A DNA stretch of 46,651 bases from SAR202 cluster bacterium. Lineage in GTDB: Bacteria > Chloroflexota > Dehalococcoidia > Lucifugimonadales > GCA-2712585. The notes under the pieces were generated by a model that saw only the letters and a list, made by a program, of their open reading frames with translations, was not told the DNA's origin and searched no databases. A program made the position numbers and the translations under genes. The number at the start of each line of letters is the position of its first letter. Within the stretch, counting starts at the first letter, position 1. The stretch is from contig VGZZ01000019.1 of NCBI GenBank assembly GCA_016872285.1, positions 1-46,651 on the forward strand. The letters run 5' to 3'. Positions 8,289 through 16,656 of this stretch are shown here, in pieces.

Positions 8289-9212
8289 CTAGAAGGCCAT
8301 GAAGCCGCGGCGGAGGGCGGCGAAGAGGTAGGTGGTGACAAAGGAGCGGTAAGGGAACCAGCGGCGGGAGAAGGCGTCTAGTTCTTTGGCGGAGAGGGCG
8401 CGACCTTTGAAATAGAAGTGGGAGACGACGCGCTGGAGGGCGAGGTCTCCGGCGGGGAAGGCGTCGGGGCGGCCCAGGGCGCGGATCATGAGCCAGTGGA
8501 CGGTCCATGGGCCGACGCCTCGCAGGGAGAGGAGGGTCTGGCTGATGGCGTCGTCGTCGAGGTAGCGGAGGCCTTCCAGGTCGAGGGCGCCAGTGTGGGC
8601 AGCGGTGGCGACATCGAGGATATATTCGGCCTTGCGGGCGCTGAGCTTGAGGTTTCGCAGGCGGTCAAAGCCGCCGTCGACGATGGCGGATGGAGAGGGG
8701 AAGGCGTAGTAGAGGTGGCCGTCTAGGGATAGCCGCCGGCCGTAGGTTTCCAGGAGGAGGCCTCGGATGAGGCGGGCGACAGTGGAGGCGATTTGCTGGG
8801 CGGTGACGGCGTGGACAAAGGCCTCGAAGACGGTTAGGGTGCGGGCCATGTGGAGGCCATAGAGTTTTTGGGTTAAAGGGGCGAGGATGGGATCTTTGGC
8901 GGCCATCTTGTAGAAGCCGTTTAGGGAGGGGTCGGCGCCGAGAATCCATTGGATGATTTGACTGACGCGGCGGATGTCGGCTTTGGTGACGCATTCAGCC
9001 TGGATGGTGAGGTGGAGTTGGGGATTGTCGGTAGCGCCGGAGGAGCGGACGGTGGCGAGGAAGAGTTTGCCGTCGATGTCTAGGAGTCGCTGGTAGGCGC
9101 CGTCGTGGAACACATCGGCGGTAAGGGCGCCCTGGAAGGAGGCGAGGTGGCCCAGGGTCAATTCGAAGTTATATGGAGGGAGTGGGGTTAGCGTAAGAGA
9201 ATGCGACTGCAT
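8289..9212 (-). CDS. alkA: DNA-3-methyladenine glycosylase II, AlkA type
   Basis: This base-excision repair glycosylase removes alkylated bases such as 3-methyladenine. It has 307 residues. The N-terminal AlkA_N-like beta domain spans about 1-115. The HhH-GPD fold follows (about 120-290), with the hairpin [11 protein letters not shown] at 230-240. The catalytic aspartate is in FPAGDLALQ, Asp256, matching the essential Asp of the family. The protein lacks the four-cysteine iron-sulfur loop of EndoIII/MutY, consistent with AlkA. It is the downstream-most gene of a minus-strand cluster with thpR and mug, another base-repair gene, but a 162-bp repeat-bearing gap separates it from thpR. The start ATG 9212 begins the family N-terminus. 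Confidence 0.92.
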   Translation of the reverse strand: MQSHSLTLTPLPPYNFELTLGHLASFQGALTADVFHDGAYQRLLDIDGKLFLATVRSSGATDNPQLHLTIQAECVTKADIRRVSQIIQWILGADPSLNGFYKMAAKDPILAPLTQKLYGLHMARTLTVFEAFVHAVTAQQIASTVARLIRGLLLETYGRRLSLDGHLYYAFPSPSAIVDGGFDRLRNLKLSARKAEYILDVATAAHTGALDLEGLRYLDDDAISQTLLSLRGVGPWTVHWLMIRALGRPDAFPAGDLALQRVVSHFYFKGRALSAKELDAFSRRWFPYRSFVTTYLFAALRRGFMAF

Positions 9213-9338
9213 GGCGGCTAGATTAAAGCATGGGTAGTGGGATGGGAGGGAAGGGATGAATGGGAAGGGCGAGCGACCTCGCCCCTACATAAGTAGTGGA
9301 ATCGTCCTAGTAGGAGGCGAGATCTGGTGGCAGACAGA

Positions 9339-9387
9339 ACAGATCCTTCGACCACGCCTGAGTACAGGCTTCGCTCAGGATGACAAG
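9339..9387. repeat. Dispersed repeat, family A, copy 2, overlapping thpR stop
   Basis: The copy reads GATCCTTCGACCACGCCTGA then GTACAGGCTTCGCTCAGGAT and ends in GACAAG. The inner arms GCCTGAGTAC and GTACAGGC can pair. It runs into the coding region, supplying the last codons and TGA stop of thpR (9375-9377). Confidence 0.75.
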
Positions 9388-9965
9388 TTGAGGGGGATGG
9401 AGCCGAGGGTGCGGTAGATGGGGCCTTGGGGCGTGAGGGTGCTGTGGATGTAGATGAGTTCCTTGGCTGTCCAGGATAGATTGCCGAGGCTAGGTTCTGA
9501 TTCTATGAGGGGTTCGATGAGGGAGCGGGATTGAGGTGGGATGGAGTCTCGGAGGCGGCCTATGGTGATGTGGGGGTTGAAGCCGCGGGGGTCGGAGGGG
9601 TAGCCGAGGGGAGAGACGTGGGACTCGAGGGTAGATTGGGTGTGTTGGAGGGTGGGGAGGTCGCCTTCGACGCCGACCCAGAGGACTCGAGGGCTGCGGA
9701 GGTTGGGGAAGGCGCCGAGGCGGGTTAAGAAGAGGGGAAAGGGCTGGGTGCTGCGGAGGGCTTGTTTGGAGGCGGTGAGGATGCGCTCAACATCGGAGGG
9801 GCGGGTCTCGGGCATGAATTTTAGGGTGAGGTGGATAGTATCGAGGTTGACCCATCGGACGGAGTTGAGGCCGGCGGATTTAAGCCTGGCGATGAGAGAG
9901 GCCAGGGCCGCCTTGGCGCCTGGGGGTAAGTCGACGGCTAGGAAGGTACGGAGGGTGGCGTCCAT
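9375..9965 (-). CDS. thpR: RNA 2',3'-cyclic phosphodiesterase
   Basis: A LigT/ThpR-type 2H phosphoesterase that opens 2',3'-cyclic phosphates on RNA, working in RNA end processing. It has 196 residues, typical length. Both H-x-T/S-x signatures are present: HLTLKF at 45-50 and HITIGR at 132-137, which carry the two catalytic histidines. The family opening TLRTFLAVDLPPGAK is intact. Its start lies inside the 3' end of mug (28-bp overlap), so translation is probably coupled. The C-terminal residues LSS and the stop codon are encoded by a family A dispersed repeat, which suggests that the insertion or loss of a repeat reset the end of the protein. Confidence 0.94.
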   Translation of the reverse strand: MDATLRTFLAVDLPPGAKAALASLIARLKSAGLNSVRWVNLDTIHLTLKFMPETRPSDVERILTASKQALRSTQPFPLFLTRLGAFPNLRSPRVLWVGVEGDLPTLQHTQSTLESHVSPLGYPSDPRGFNPHITIGRLRDSIPPQSRSLIEPLIESEPSLGNLSWTAKELIYIHSTLTPQGPIYRTLGSIPLNLSS

Positions 9966-10495
9966 GTCAGCTTCAACTGGTCGCGGAGGGTTTTTAGCTG
10001 CTTATACCAATTGACGAGGGTGTCAAGGGAGAACTGGGCGTTGGTGGGGCTGGGATTAGGGACGACGAAGACGGTGGACTGGCCGATGGAGGCGGGCTGG
10101 AGGCCAAGGGTGGCTTTGGCCTTGGAGTTTTCAGCGTAGAGGAGGTAGCCGTTGCAGGCCATGAGGCCGTGGAAGCAGACGATCATGGGCCGGGATTGGA
10201 GTAGCTTCTGTTTGAGGATGGGGGCCCACTGCCGGAAGTCCTGGGGGGTGAGGGCGCTGGCCTGGCTGCTGGGGCGCTTGACGACGTCGGTGAAGCCGAT
10301 GCCGTAGGCAGGCAGGGTATGGTCCTGGTCGCTGGAGAGGGGGACAGGCACGAGGCCGGAGCGGTTGAAGGCGGGCCAAAATCGATTGCGGGGGTTGGCG
10401 AAGTAGTGGCCGCGCTGGACGGAGATTTGGGAAGGGTTGATGCCGACGAGGACGATGTCCAGGCCGGGTTGCAGATAGTCGGGCAGGGTGTTCAT
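9938..10495 (-). CDS. mug: Mismatch-specific uracil/thymine-DNA glycosylase
   Basis: A Mug/TDG-type uracil-DNA glycosylase (UDG superfamily family 2) that removes U or T opposite G. The CDS starts at ATG 10495 (185 residues), where homology begins; the open frame runs far upstream through the MarR gene but is an unrelated reading there. Motif A is GINPSQ (18-23) with Asn20 as the catalytic-type Asn. It is followed by GHYFANPRNRFW, the family's characteristic block. Motif B is PNPSPTNAQFS near residue 145. The C-terminal part overlaps the thpR start. Next to AlkA this makes a small base-repair neighbourhood. Exact substrate preference cannot be told. Confidence 0.92.
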   Translation of the reverse strand: MNTLPDYLQPGLDIVLVGINPSQISVQRGHYFANPRNRFWPAFNRSGLVPVPLSSDQDHTLPAYGIGFTDVVKRPSSQASALTPQDFRQWAPILKQKLLQSRPMIVCFHGLMACNGYLLYAENSKAKATLGLQPASIGQSTVFVVPNPSPTNAQFSLDTLVNWYKQLKTLRDQLKLTWTPPSVPS

Positions 10496-10514
10496 GGATG
10501 GCGAGGGGAAGCGG

Positions 10515-10964
10515 CTAGGCCTTGTTGGCTTTGAGGACTTTGGAGAGGATGGCATGAAGAGCGTCCAAATCGGAATTGGAGAGGTGGCGAGTGAAGTGGT
10601 TACGGATACCGCGGAGATGGAGGGTGGCGCAGTTCTTCTGGACCTGGAGGCCGAGGGGGGTAATGACGGCGAAGGAGCCGCGCCGATCTTCAGGGCAGTC
10701 CTCTCGGCGGACCTGACCGTGAGCTTCCATGCGGTCGATGAGGCGTGTGAGGCCGCTGCGAGTGAGGACGACGTGACGAGCGAGGGTCTGCATACGGAGG
10801 CGGCCACCGGGGGCGTTTTTGAGGTGGAGGAGGACGTCATACCAGGTGAGAGGTGTGCCCTGGAGGTCCTCCATTTCGCGCTCCAGCTTTCTGACGACGA
10901 GGGCATGGGTCTGAAGGAAGGTCTGCCAGGCGGAGAGGCGTCGGTTGGGTTTTTTGGCAGGCAT
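10515..10964 (-). CDS. MarR-family transcriptional regulator
   Basis: A 149-residue winged-helix regulator of the MarR family, expected to bind DNA as a dimer. The helical dimerisation N-terminus spans about 1-35. The winged HTH is visible as TWYDVLLHLKNAPGGRLRMQ, then LARHVVLTRSGLTRLIDRME (recognition helix), and the wing VRREDCPEDRRGSFAVITPLG with the conserved D-x-R-R tips. The C-terminal helix is Leu/Ile-rich. It lies 19 bp upstream of mug on the same strand, so it probably heads or belongs to the mug-thpR operon and may control it. The ligand is unknown. The Cys in the wing (EDCPEDRR) could allow thiol sensing, but that is speculative. Confidence 0.92.
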   Translation of the reverse strand: MPAKKPNRRLSAWQTFLQTHALVVRKLEREMEDLQGTPLTWYDVLLHLKNAPGGRLRMQTLARHVVLTRSGLTRLIDRMEAHGQVRREDCPEDRRGSFAVITPLGLQVQKNCATLHLRGIRNHFTRHLSNSDLDALHAILSKVLKANKA

Positions 10965-11018
10965 GGGATGAGTTTAGAGGAATATAGTTGAGGGTGCAAT
11001 AATTAAATAAGGGAGGGA

Positions 11019-11525
11019 TCATTTTGCAGCAGGCAGGTCTTTGAAGAGATGTTTGAGGGCCTGGTCTTGCAGCGCCCACATTTTCTTTTTTTGGGTGGGG
11101 GTCTGATGGTCGTGGCCGAGGAGGTGGAGGATGCCGTGGATGGTGAGGAGGGCGAGTTCTCGTTCTATGGGGTGGCGGGCGCGGTTGGCTTGTCTCTGGG
11201 CTTGAGAGAGGGAGATGACGACTTCGCCGAGGGGGGGAGGTCCCTCGTCGGGGAGAAGGGGGAAAGTAGGGTCGGGGGTTGGGGTAGGGGTGGTGTCCCC
11301 CTGCCAGGGGCCGGAGTGAGTAGGGGAGAAGGAGAGGACGTCGGTGACTTTGTCTTCGCCGCGGAAGTCGCGGTTGAGGCGACGGATGGTGGCGTCGTCG
11401 ACGACGGCGATGGAGAGGGAGGTGGGGTCAGGGTGGGCGAGGTGAAGGGCGGCGCGGGCGGTGCGGCGGAGGAGGGGACGGAGGGCGGGAGGGGAGGAGA
11501 GGGAGATGACTAGGCGTGCTGGCAT
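11019..11525 (-). CDS. ybeY: Endoribonuclease YbeY (rRNA maturation factor)
   Basis: A zinc-dependent single-strand endoribonuclease for 16S rRNA 3'-end maturation and ribosome quality control. It has 168 residues. The metal-binding signature HGILHLLGHDH is at 130-140 (His130, His134, His140). The upstream family block FRGEDKVTDVLSFS is at 54-67. An unusual Pro/Thr-rich insert (TPTPTPDPTFPLLPDEGPPP) lengthens the loop after it. The ATG at 11525 is 19 bp downstream of the dCTP deaminase stop, suggesting cotranscription. Elsewhere ybeY usually sits with phoH or era; here neither is adjacent. Confidence 0.95.
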   Translation of the reverse strand: MPARLVISLSSPPALRPLLRRTARAALHLAHPDPTSLSIAVVDDATIRRLNRDFRGEDKVTDVLSFSPTHSGPWQGDTTPTPTPDPTFPLLPDEGPPPLGEVVISLSQAQRQANRARHPIERELALLTIHGILHLLGHDHQTPTQKKKMWALQDQALKHLFKDLPAAK

Positions 11526-11544
11526 TTAAGAGCTACGCTCCCGC

Positions 11545-12726
11545 TTAGGAGATGCCGGCGATTTGCTGGCCGATGGCGCTGGCGGGGACGAAGTGTTTGC
11601 TGAGGATGAGGTTCTGGCCCTGGTAGAAGGAGCCGATTTGTAGGCCGTAGAGTTTTTTGGGGCGGGCGGCCATTTTTTCGAAGCGGAGTTTGCAAACTTT
11701 TTGGCCGTGCTCGATCATGAAGGCGACGTCGCGGGCGCGCACTTCCATGACTGCTTTGGTGCCCTGGGGCTTGTCCTTGGGGTAGACGCCGAAACCTGGG
11801 TCGAAGAAGCCGGCATAGTGGGTGCGGAGCTCGCCGCTGGTGGGTTCATAAGCGGCCATTTCAGCGGCGTAGCCGGGGGGGATGCGGACTTTTTCGGAGG
11901 AGATAAGGAGGTAGAAGACTTCGGGTTCGAGAATTAGCTTGCCGGCGCGGTCGGGCTTGATTTCATCCCAGTAGTCCTCGGGCCGGTATTTAGTCCGGGC
12001 GCTTAAGTCGAGGAGGGAGGCGTGGGCGCGGGCTTTGTAGCCGACGGTGGCGGCAGCGGGCGAGCCTTTGAGGTCAACGCTGAGGAGGATGCCGTCGCTG
12101 TTGATGGCCTGGTGGGCCTCGAGGTCGAGGGGCTTAGAGTCGTCATAGAGAAGGGATTCGGAGGCGGGCTCGCGGAGGATTTTTTGGGGCGTGACGTTGG
12201 GGTTGCCCTGGATGAAGCGGATCTGGTTTAGGGAAAGTCCGCTTTTGACCTTGATGGTGAAGGTGCGGGATACGAGCTCTAAAAACAGGCGACCGTGGTA
12301 GCCTTCTTTAATTTCGTCGAACTGATGGCCGTGGTCGGTGATGACGCGGGTGAAGATGTCCAGCCTGCCGGTGGAGCTTTTGGGGTTGGCGCGGGCTTTG
12401 AGGCAGTCGGGGAGGGCTAGTTCTTCCATGAGGGGGATTAGATAGGCCTGGTCTTTATGGAGGATGGCGCCTTCAGGCTGGTCGAGGCGGATTTGGCCCA
12501 TAGAGAGGTGTCGCAGCTTGGAGGTGACGGATTCGGCGCCGGGGATGAAGCTGCACTGGAGGAGGTGGGCGACTTCGCCGAGGCGGAGGTCAAGGCTGGC
12601 GGGCTGGATATTTTCGGGCGGGATGGGAGGGAGGGCGCCGTGGGGTCGGACGTGGCCGTGGGTGATGGCGTCGTCGATGAAATGGGCGGGCCAGACGCCT
12701 GTGGTCTTGGGGGATGGAGTGGTCAT
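11545..12726 (-). CDS. dcd: 2'-deoxycytidine 5'-triphosphate deaminase, long form
   Basis: This deaminates dCTP to dUTP in pyrimidine deoxynucleotide synthesis. At 393 residues it belongs to the long bacterial DCD family (PF06559 type) rather than the 190-residue Dcd. Two dUTPase-like half-domains are apparent: the N-terminal one with IQPASLDLRLG, then ARANPKSSTGRLDIFTRVIT and the GYHGRLFLELVSRTF strand; the C-terminal one with YWDEIKPDRAGKLILEPEVF, YAAEMAAYEPTSGELRTHYA and FFDPGFGVY. The ATG at 12726 starts a good N-terminus; a TTG 27 nt upstream is possible. It is divergent from the antiporter gene with 93 bp between the starts. Confidence 0.9.
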   Translation of the reverse strand: MTTPSPKTTGVWPAHFIDDAITHGHVRPHGALPPIPPENIQPASLDLRLGEVAHLLQCSFIPGAESVTSKLRHLSMGQIRLDQPEGAILHKDQAYLIPLMEELALPDCLKARANPKSSTGRLDIFTRVITDHGHQFDEIKEGYHGRLFLELVSRTFTIKVKSGLSLNQIRFIQGNPNVTPQKILREPASESLLYDDSKPLDLEAHQAINSDGILLSVDLKGSPAAATVGYKARAHASLLDLSARTKYRPEDYWDEIKPDRAGKLILEPEVFYLLISSEKVRIPPGYAAEMAAYEPTSGELRTHYAGFFDPGFGVYPKDKPQGTKAVMEVRARDVAFMIEHGQKVCKLRFEKMAARPKKLYGLQIGSFYQGQNLILSKHFVPASAIGQQIAGIS

Positions 12727-12819
12727 TTGGGTGAAAGGATAGCGGGGGAGCAAGCGGATGTCTATGATAACGGAGAGGAAGTTTTTTTATCCGTATATGG
12801 GCAATAAAGAGGCAGATCT

Positions 12820-14412
12820 GTGCCCGATGTGTCGCTGGCATTTGGCCTTGTCGGACTGATAATAGCGGTCGCTGCGCTGGCTTCGCGGGTGGTGGACCGC
12901 TGGCATATCTCGATTCCTTTGTTGTTTTTGGTCCTGGGGTTGCTGCTGGGACGACCGGTCTTCGGGGTCATAGACCTTACGCCTGAGAACAGGCTGCTAG
13001 AGGTAGTGGCGACCCTGAGCCTGGCGCTGGTGCTGTTCCTGGATGCGGTGAAGCTGAACATTCGTGAGTTAGGCAGGCGCTGGGTGGTGCCATTCCTGGT
13101 CCTGGTGCCGGGGACGGCACTGGTTATGGCCTTGGGCGCGCTTCCGCTGGGGCTAATGCTAGGGTTGTCATGGACAGTCGCGTTCATTGGCGGCGCGGCT
13201 ATTGCTTCCACTGACCCTGTGGTGCTTCGAGATATCCTAAGAGACTCGCGCCTTCCGCGGTCGATCAGGCAGACCCTTCAGATAGAAGCGGGGTTAAATG
13301 ATATAATAGTGCTGCCGGTGATTCTTATACTCATCGCGGTCGCTGGGAGCCATTTCGACGACGCGGGCGAATGGAGCGCTTTTCTGGCGAAGACCCCGGT
13401 CGTGGGTCCGGTAATTGGACTTGCGATTGGAGGGGTAGGCTCCTGGCTGATTTCCCAGGCTGACACGCGACTGAGTATTCGGCGGGAGCATCAGGCTTTG
13501 TACGGGTTGGGTATGGTGCTGGCGGCGTACTCGGCGGCGACTGCGGCGGGCGGGGATGGGTTTCTGGCGGCCTTTGCCGCCGGCCTAGGGGTAGTGGTCT
13601 TCGGCCAGAAGCTGTGCGACTGCTTTCTAGAATACGGAGAAACGACCTCTGAGATGGCGATGCTTTTCGCGTTCTTGCTTTTTGGGGCCGTTCTATCTGG
13701 CATCCTTGGCAGGGTGAACCCCCTGGAAGGCATAGCCCTGGCAGCAATCGTTATTGTTGCTGTTCGGCCTGCTGTACTGACGGCCTTACTTTCTAAAGCT
13801 AGGATGAGCCAGGCGGCAAAGGCGTTCATAGTCTGGTTTGGGCCTAGGGGACTAAGCACTTTGCTGTTGGCCTTGCTGGCGGTGCAAGCCGGGCTGCCCG
13901 AGGGGGAACTGCTGCTGTCTGCCGTGGGGTTTGTGGTAATAACTTCGGTGGCGTTACACGGAGCGACGGCGGCGCCGGCGGCCGCGATGTACGCGCGAAA
14001 GGTGGCATCGGAGACGCTCGAAGAGGAACGGGAGAGCACCGCGGCGGGGCTGTTCGCGCCAGGTACGGAGACGGTATCACGAATAAAATCCAAGGAGCTT
14101 CACGCGTTACTTAGCCAGCCTTTGGCGCCGATAGTGCTGGACGTCCGCTCTCGGTCCAGCTACGAGGCGGACGGGAGTCAGATTCCTGGAAGCATTCGTG
14201 TGGAGCCGGACAGGATATCTGAATGGGCGGCGGGCCGGCCCAAGGACCGACTCATAGTCACTTACTGCACTTGAAGAAACGAGGCGACGAGCGCCCGTGC
14301 GGCGCAGGAGCTACAGGCGATGGGCTTCAACGTGGCGGCGCTGGAGGGCGGGCTTGCTGAGTGGCGCAGCATGTCGTTGCCTGTTGTGCCTGTGGCTACA
14401 GCCGTTAAATGA
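12820..14412 (+). CDS. CPA1-type cation/proton antiporter-rhodanese fusion with in-frame UGA (candidate selenoprotein)
   Basis: The product is a membrane Na+(K+)/H+ antiporter joined to a cytoplasmic C-terminal rhodanese (sulfurtransferase) domain. The start is GTG 12820 with AAGAGG upstream. Residues 1-390 carry 12-13 hydrophobic helices with antiporter hallmarks: AIASTDPVVLRDIL, EAGLNDIIVLPVIL and FGPRGLSTLLLALL. The rhodanese part runs from about 425 (IVLDVRSRSSYEADG, IPGSIRV). At codon 485 (14272-14274) the frame has UGA in LIVTYCT-UGA-RNEATSARAA. Family members have CPNEATSA-type loops here, so UGA replaces the catalytic Cys. The frame then continues with MGFNVAALEGGLAEW to TGA at 14410-14412 (530 residues). 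Without recoding the protein ends after 484 residues with a dead rhodanese domain. Selenocysteine is inferred; a Cys-to-stop mutation or sequence error remains possible. Confidence 0.8.
14272..14305 (+). promoter_or_regulatory. Candidate SECIS element downstream of in-frame UGA
   Basis: UGA at 14272-14274 is followed by a perfect 5-bp stem GCGCC (14291-14295) / GGCGC (14301-14305) with loop CGTGC. The loop starts 22 nt after the UGA and has G as its second base. Known bacterial SECIS hairpins place the apical loop about 16-37 nt after the UGA with a G near the loop start, so distance and loop fit. The stem is short and GC-rich sequence makes chance hairpins common. Confidence 0.45.
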
Positions 14413-14547
14413 GGGGCAGCGGTCAGGGCTGTTTATTCCTGAATTGACACCCTAATCGGCCTCCAATACAATGGCCTCACGCTCGGTTAGTGCGTAAAAA
14501 GGCCGGTTTTGAAGGCGAAGGATTTAATGATAACCCTTCCGCCAGAA

Positions 14548-14695
14548 CCCCGACCCCCCTCTCTAACTCTCCCCCTCAAGGGGGTAGAGAACCTAATGGG
14601 AAGCCCAGTGGGAGGTATGGTCTAGCCTGGCGGACGGAGCGTGGAGCTAGGGCTTCAACCTCACTTTAATCCTCTCACATCAAGGGAGAGGAAGA
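14548..14695. repeat. Dispersed intergenic repeats, families D and C, copy 2
   Basis: This fills the centre of the gap between the antiporter fusion and sdhA. A D unit (CTCTAACTCTCCCCCTCAAG then GGGGTAGAGA) forms a hairpin. It is followed by a C unit (AGCCTGGCGGACGGAGCG... TCACATCAAGGGAGAGG). The rest of the gap (14413-14547) shows nothing recognisable. Confidence 0.75.
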
Positions 14696-14788
14696 AAAGG
14701 GGATCTCTCGTCTCGCCAAGGCGAGTCTTCGAGCTTGGCCCTTCCTTCGCAAGAAATGAGGGAAGGGACATTAGAGAGGAGAAATGAG

Positions 14789-16399
14789 TTGCCGCAGCAT
14801 GATGTAGTTGTAGTTGGGGGTGGAATGGCGGGGATGAGGGCCGCGCTGGCGGCGAAGGCCGCGGGGGCGGAAGTGGCGATGGTTTCCAAGCAACATCCGA
14901 TGCGCAGCATGTCGTCGGGAGTGCATGGGGGGATAAACGCGGCACTGAAGAAGGGGGACTCGTGGGAGGGGCACGCGCAGGACACGATTTTAGTGGGGGC
15001 GTATTTGAATGACCAGGATGCGGTGGAGGCGCTATGCAAGGACGCGCCGGGGGATGTCATTGCGCTGGAACACATGGGCGTGGTGTTCAGCCGGAACGGG
15101 GAGGGTCGGATAGACCTAGCCGCGCTGCCTGGGTCTGGGAAGGCGAGGACGGCGTACGCGGGTGACACGACGGGGCATATTATCCAGCAGGTTTTATTTG
15201 AACAGATATTGAGGCACCAGATACCGGTGTATGAGGAGTGGTTCGTCGAGGCGCTGGTAGTGGAGGAGGGGGTGTGCAGGGGGGTGGCAGCCAGGGATAC
15301 GAAGAGCGGGAAGCTGGAGGCGTTCACATCTAAGGCGACGATACTGGCGACGGGGGGCTTCGGGAGGGTGTACGCGCCCAGCACGGCGTCGCTGCTGGCG
15401 ACGGGGGACGGGGTGGTGCTGGCGTATAGAGCGGGGGCGGCGCTGCGGGACATGGAGATGGCGCAGTTCGCGCCGACGACGCTGAAGAGCCGAGGACTGC
15501 TGATTACTGACATGGCGCGAGCTTTGGGGGGGAAGCTGGCGGACAAGGGCGGGAATGAAGTCGTGAGGGCGGGAGCGACTCGGGATGCGGCATCGAGGGC
15601 GGCGGCGGAGGCGATATCGGCGGGCCGAGGAGAGAACGGGTATGTGTTTTTGGACCTCCGGGGAGTCGATAAAAAGGTATTGTCGGGCCGACTGCCGGAG
15701 ACTCGAATGATGCTGAAGGACCTGGAGGGGCTGGACCCGTCGAAGGACTTGATACCGGTGAAGCCGGCGATGCACCGGCCCATCGGTGGGGTAAAGACGG
15801 ATGCGCATGGGGCGACCAGTGTGGCAGGGCTATATGCGGCTGGAGAGTGCGCCAGCAACGGGGCGCATGGGGCGGGCCGGCTGGGAGGGAATTCGATTTT
15901 GGATAGCGTGGTGTTTGGTCGCCGGGCGGGGGAGTCGGCGGTGGGGCATGCGAAGGAGGAGAGAGGTGGAGCGCCGATGGTGGGAGACGTGATGAAGGGA
16001 CTGGAGAGCAGCCTGGCGTCGGCCAGCGGAGATATTTTGCCGGGGGTAATAGCGCGGGAGCTGTCGTCGGTGATGAATGGGAAGGTGGGAATCAAGAGGG
16101 ATGCATCGGGGCTGAAGGAGGCGTCGAAGGCGATAGAGGTGCTGAGGGAGAGGTATGGGCGGGCGGGGGCGAAGAACGCGGCGCAATATCGAGAAGTGGG
16201 GAATATGCTGGACTTGGCGTCAGCGATAGTGGCGTCGTCGTTGGCGAGGGGGGAGAGCCGGGGAAGCCACTATCGGTCGGACTTTCCGAATCGGGATGAT
16301 AGAAACTGGCTGAAGCATACGGTGGTGAATTTTTCGTCGGAGGGGCCAAAGGTGGGGACTGAGGCGGTGAAGATTACGAAGTGGAAGCCAAAAGGGTAG
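14789..16399 (+). CDS. sdhA: Succinate dehydrogenase/fumarate reductase flavoprotein subunit
   Basis: The FAD-binding catalytic subunit interconverting succinate and fumarate, cytoplasmic with SdhB. I chose TTG 14789 (536 residues) because GAGAGGAG precedes it and the Rossmann strand DVVVVGGGMAGMRAALAA begins directly after; in-frame ATG 14756 and TTG 14735 lack a ribosome site. Family blocks: MRSMSSGVHGGINAA (38-52), GHIIQQVLFEQ, ATGGFGRVY, MHRPIGGVKTD, and AGECASNGAHGAGRLGGNS. The C-terminal block ESRGSHYRSDFPNRDD is typical. The usual RSH-T of covalently flavinylated enzymes reads RSM-S here (Met41), so the standard His-FAD bond is probably absent. No Tat signal is seen. Gaps of about 260-290 bp with dispersed repeats separate it from sdhB and sdhE. 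Confidence 0.94.
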   Translation: MPQHDVVVVGGGMAGMRAALAAKAAGAEVAMVSKQHPMRSMSSGVHGGINAALKKGDSWEGHAQDTILVGAYLNDQDAVEALCKDAPGDVIALEHMGVVFSRNGEGRIDLAALPGSGKARTAYAGDTTGHIIQQVLFEQILRHQIPVYEEWFVEALVVEEGVCRGVAARDTKSGKLEAFTSKATILATGGFGRVYAPSTASLLATGDGVVLAYRAGAALRDMEMAQFAPTTLKSRGLLITDMARALGGKLADKGGNEVVRAGATRDAASRAAAEAISAGRGENGYVFLDLRGVDKKVLSGRLPETRMMLKDLEGLDPSKDLIPVKPAMHRPIGGVKTDAHGATSVAGLYAAGECASNGAHGAGRLGGNSILDSVVFGRRAGESAVGHAKEERGGAPMVGDVMKGLESSLASASGDILPGVIARELSSVMNGKVGIKRDASGLKEASKAIEVLRERYGRAGAKNAAQYREVGNMLDLASAIVASSLARGESRGSHYRSDFPNRDDRNWLKHTVVNFSSEGPKVGTEAVKITKWKPKG

Positions 16400-16460
16400 G
16401 GGATTGGAGTAGAATGGAAGGGTTGGTTTGAAGACTTTTCGAGCGAGAGGTAAATAGGGA

Positions 16461-16562
16461 CCAAAGGAAAGCCCTGGAGGGTGTGGTGGAGCCTGGCGGA
16501 CGGAACGTAGTGCCAGGGTTACACCCTCATCCTGCACCTTCCACCATCAAGGGGGAAGGAGG
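16461..16562. repeat. Dispersed intergenic repeat, family C, copy 3
   Basis: Lies within the sdhA-sdhB gap. It reads GCCTGGCGGACGGAACGTAG, then TGCCAGGGTTACACCCTCAT, and ends with CCACCATCAAGGGGGAAGG. GCCTGGC and GCCAGG can pair around the core. Confidence 0.75.
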
Positions 16563-16610
16563 AACCGGACGGCTGCATAGTGCTGAACTTGGTGGCTAGG
16601 TCATAGTGAG

Positions 16611-16641
16611 GCCAGATTCCTCGACTATGCTCGGAATGACA
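16611..16641. repeat. Dispersed intergenic repeat, family A, copy 3
   Basis: CCAGATTCCTCGACTATGCT then CGGAATGACA, ending 15 bp before the sdhB ATG. This short copy has no internal hairpin insert. Confidence 0.7.
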
Positions 16642-16656
16642 TAATCGGAGTGAGTA

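Noticed and set aside
9938-10999. Single long protein covering both the MarR and Mug regions in one frame
   Set aside because: Only the part from ATG 10495 has glycosylase homology; the upstream part is the MarR gene read out of frame.
14680-16095. Long open frame antisense to sdhA
   Set aside because: Ser/Pro/Ala-biased shadow of the SdhA reading frame without recognisable motifs or ribosome site.
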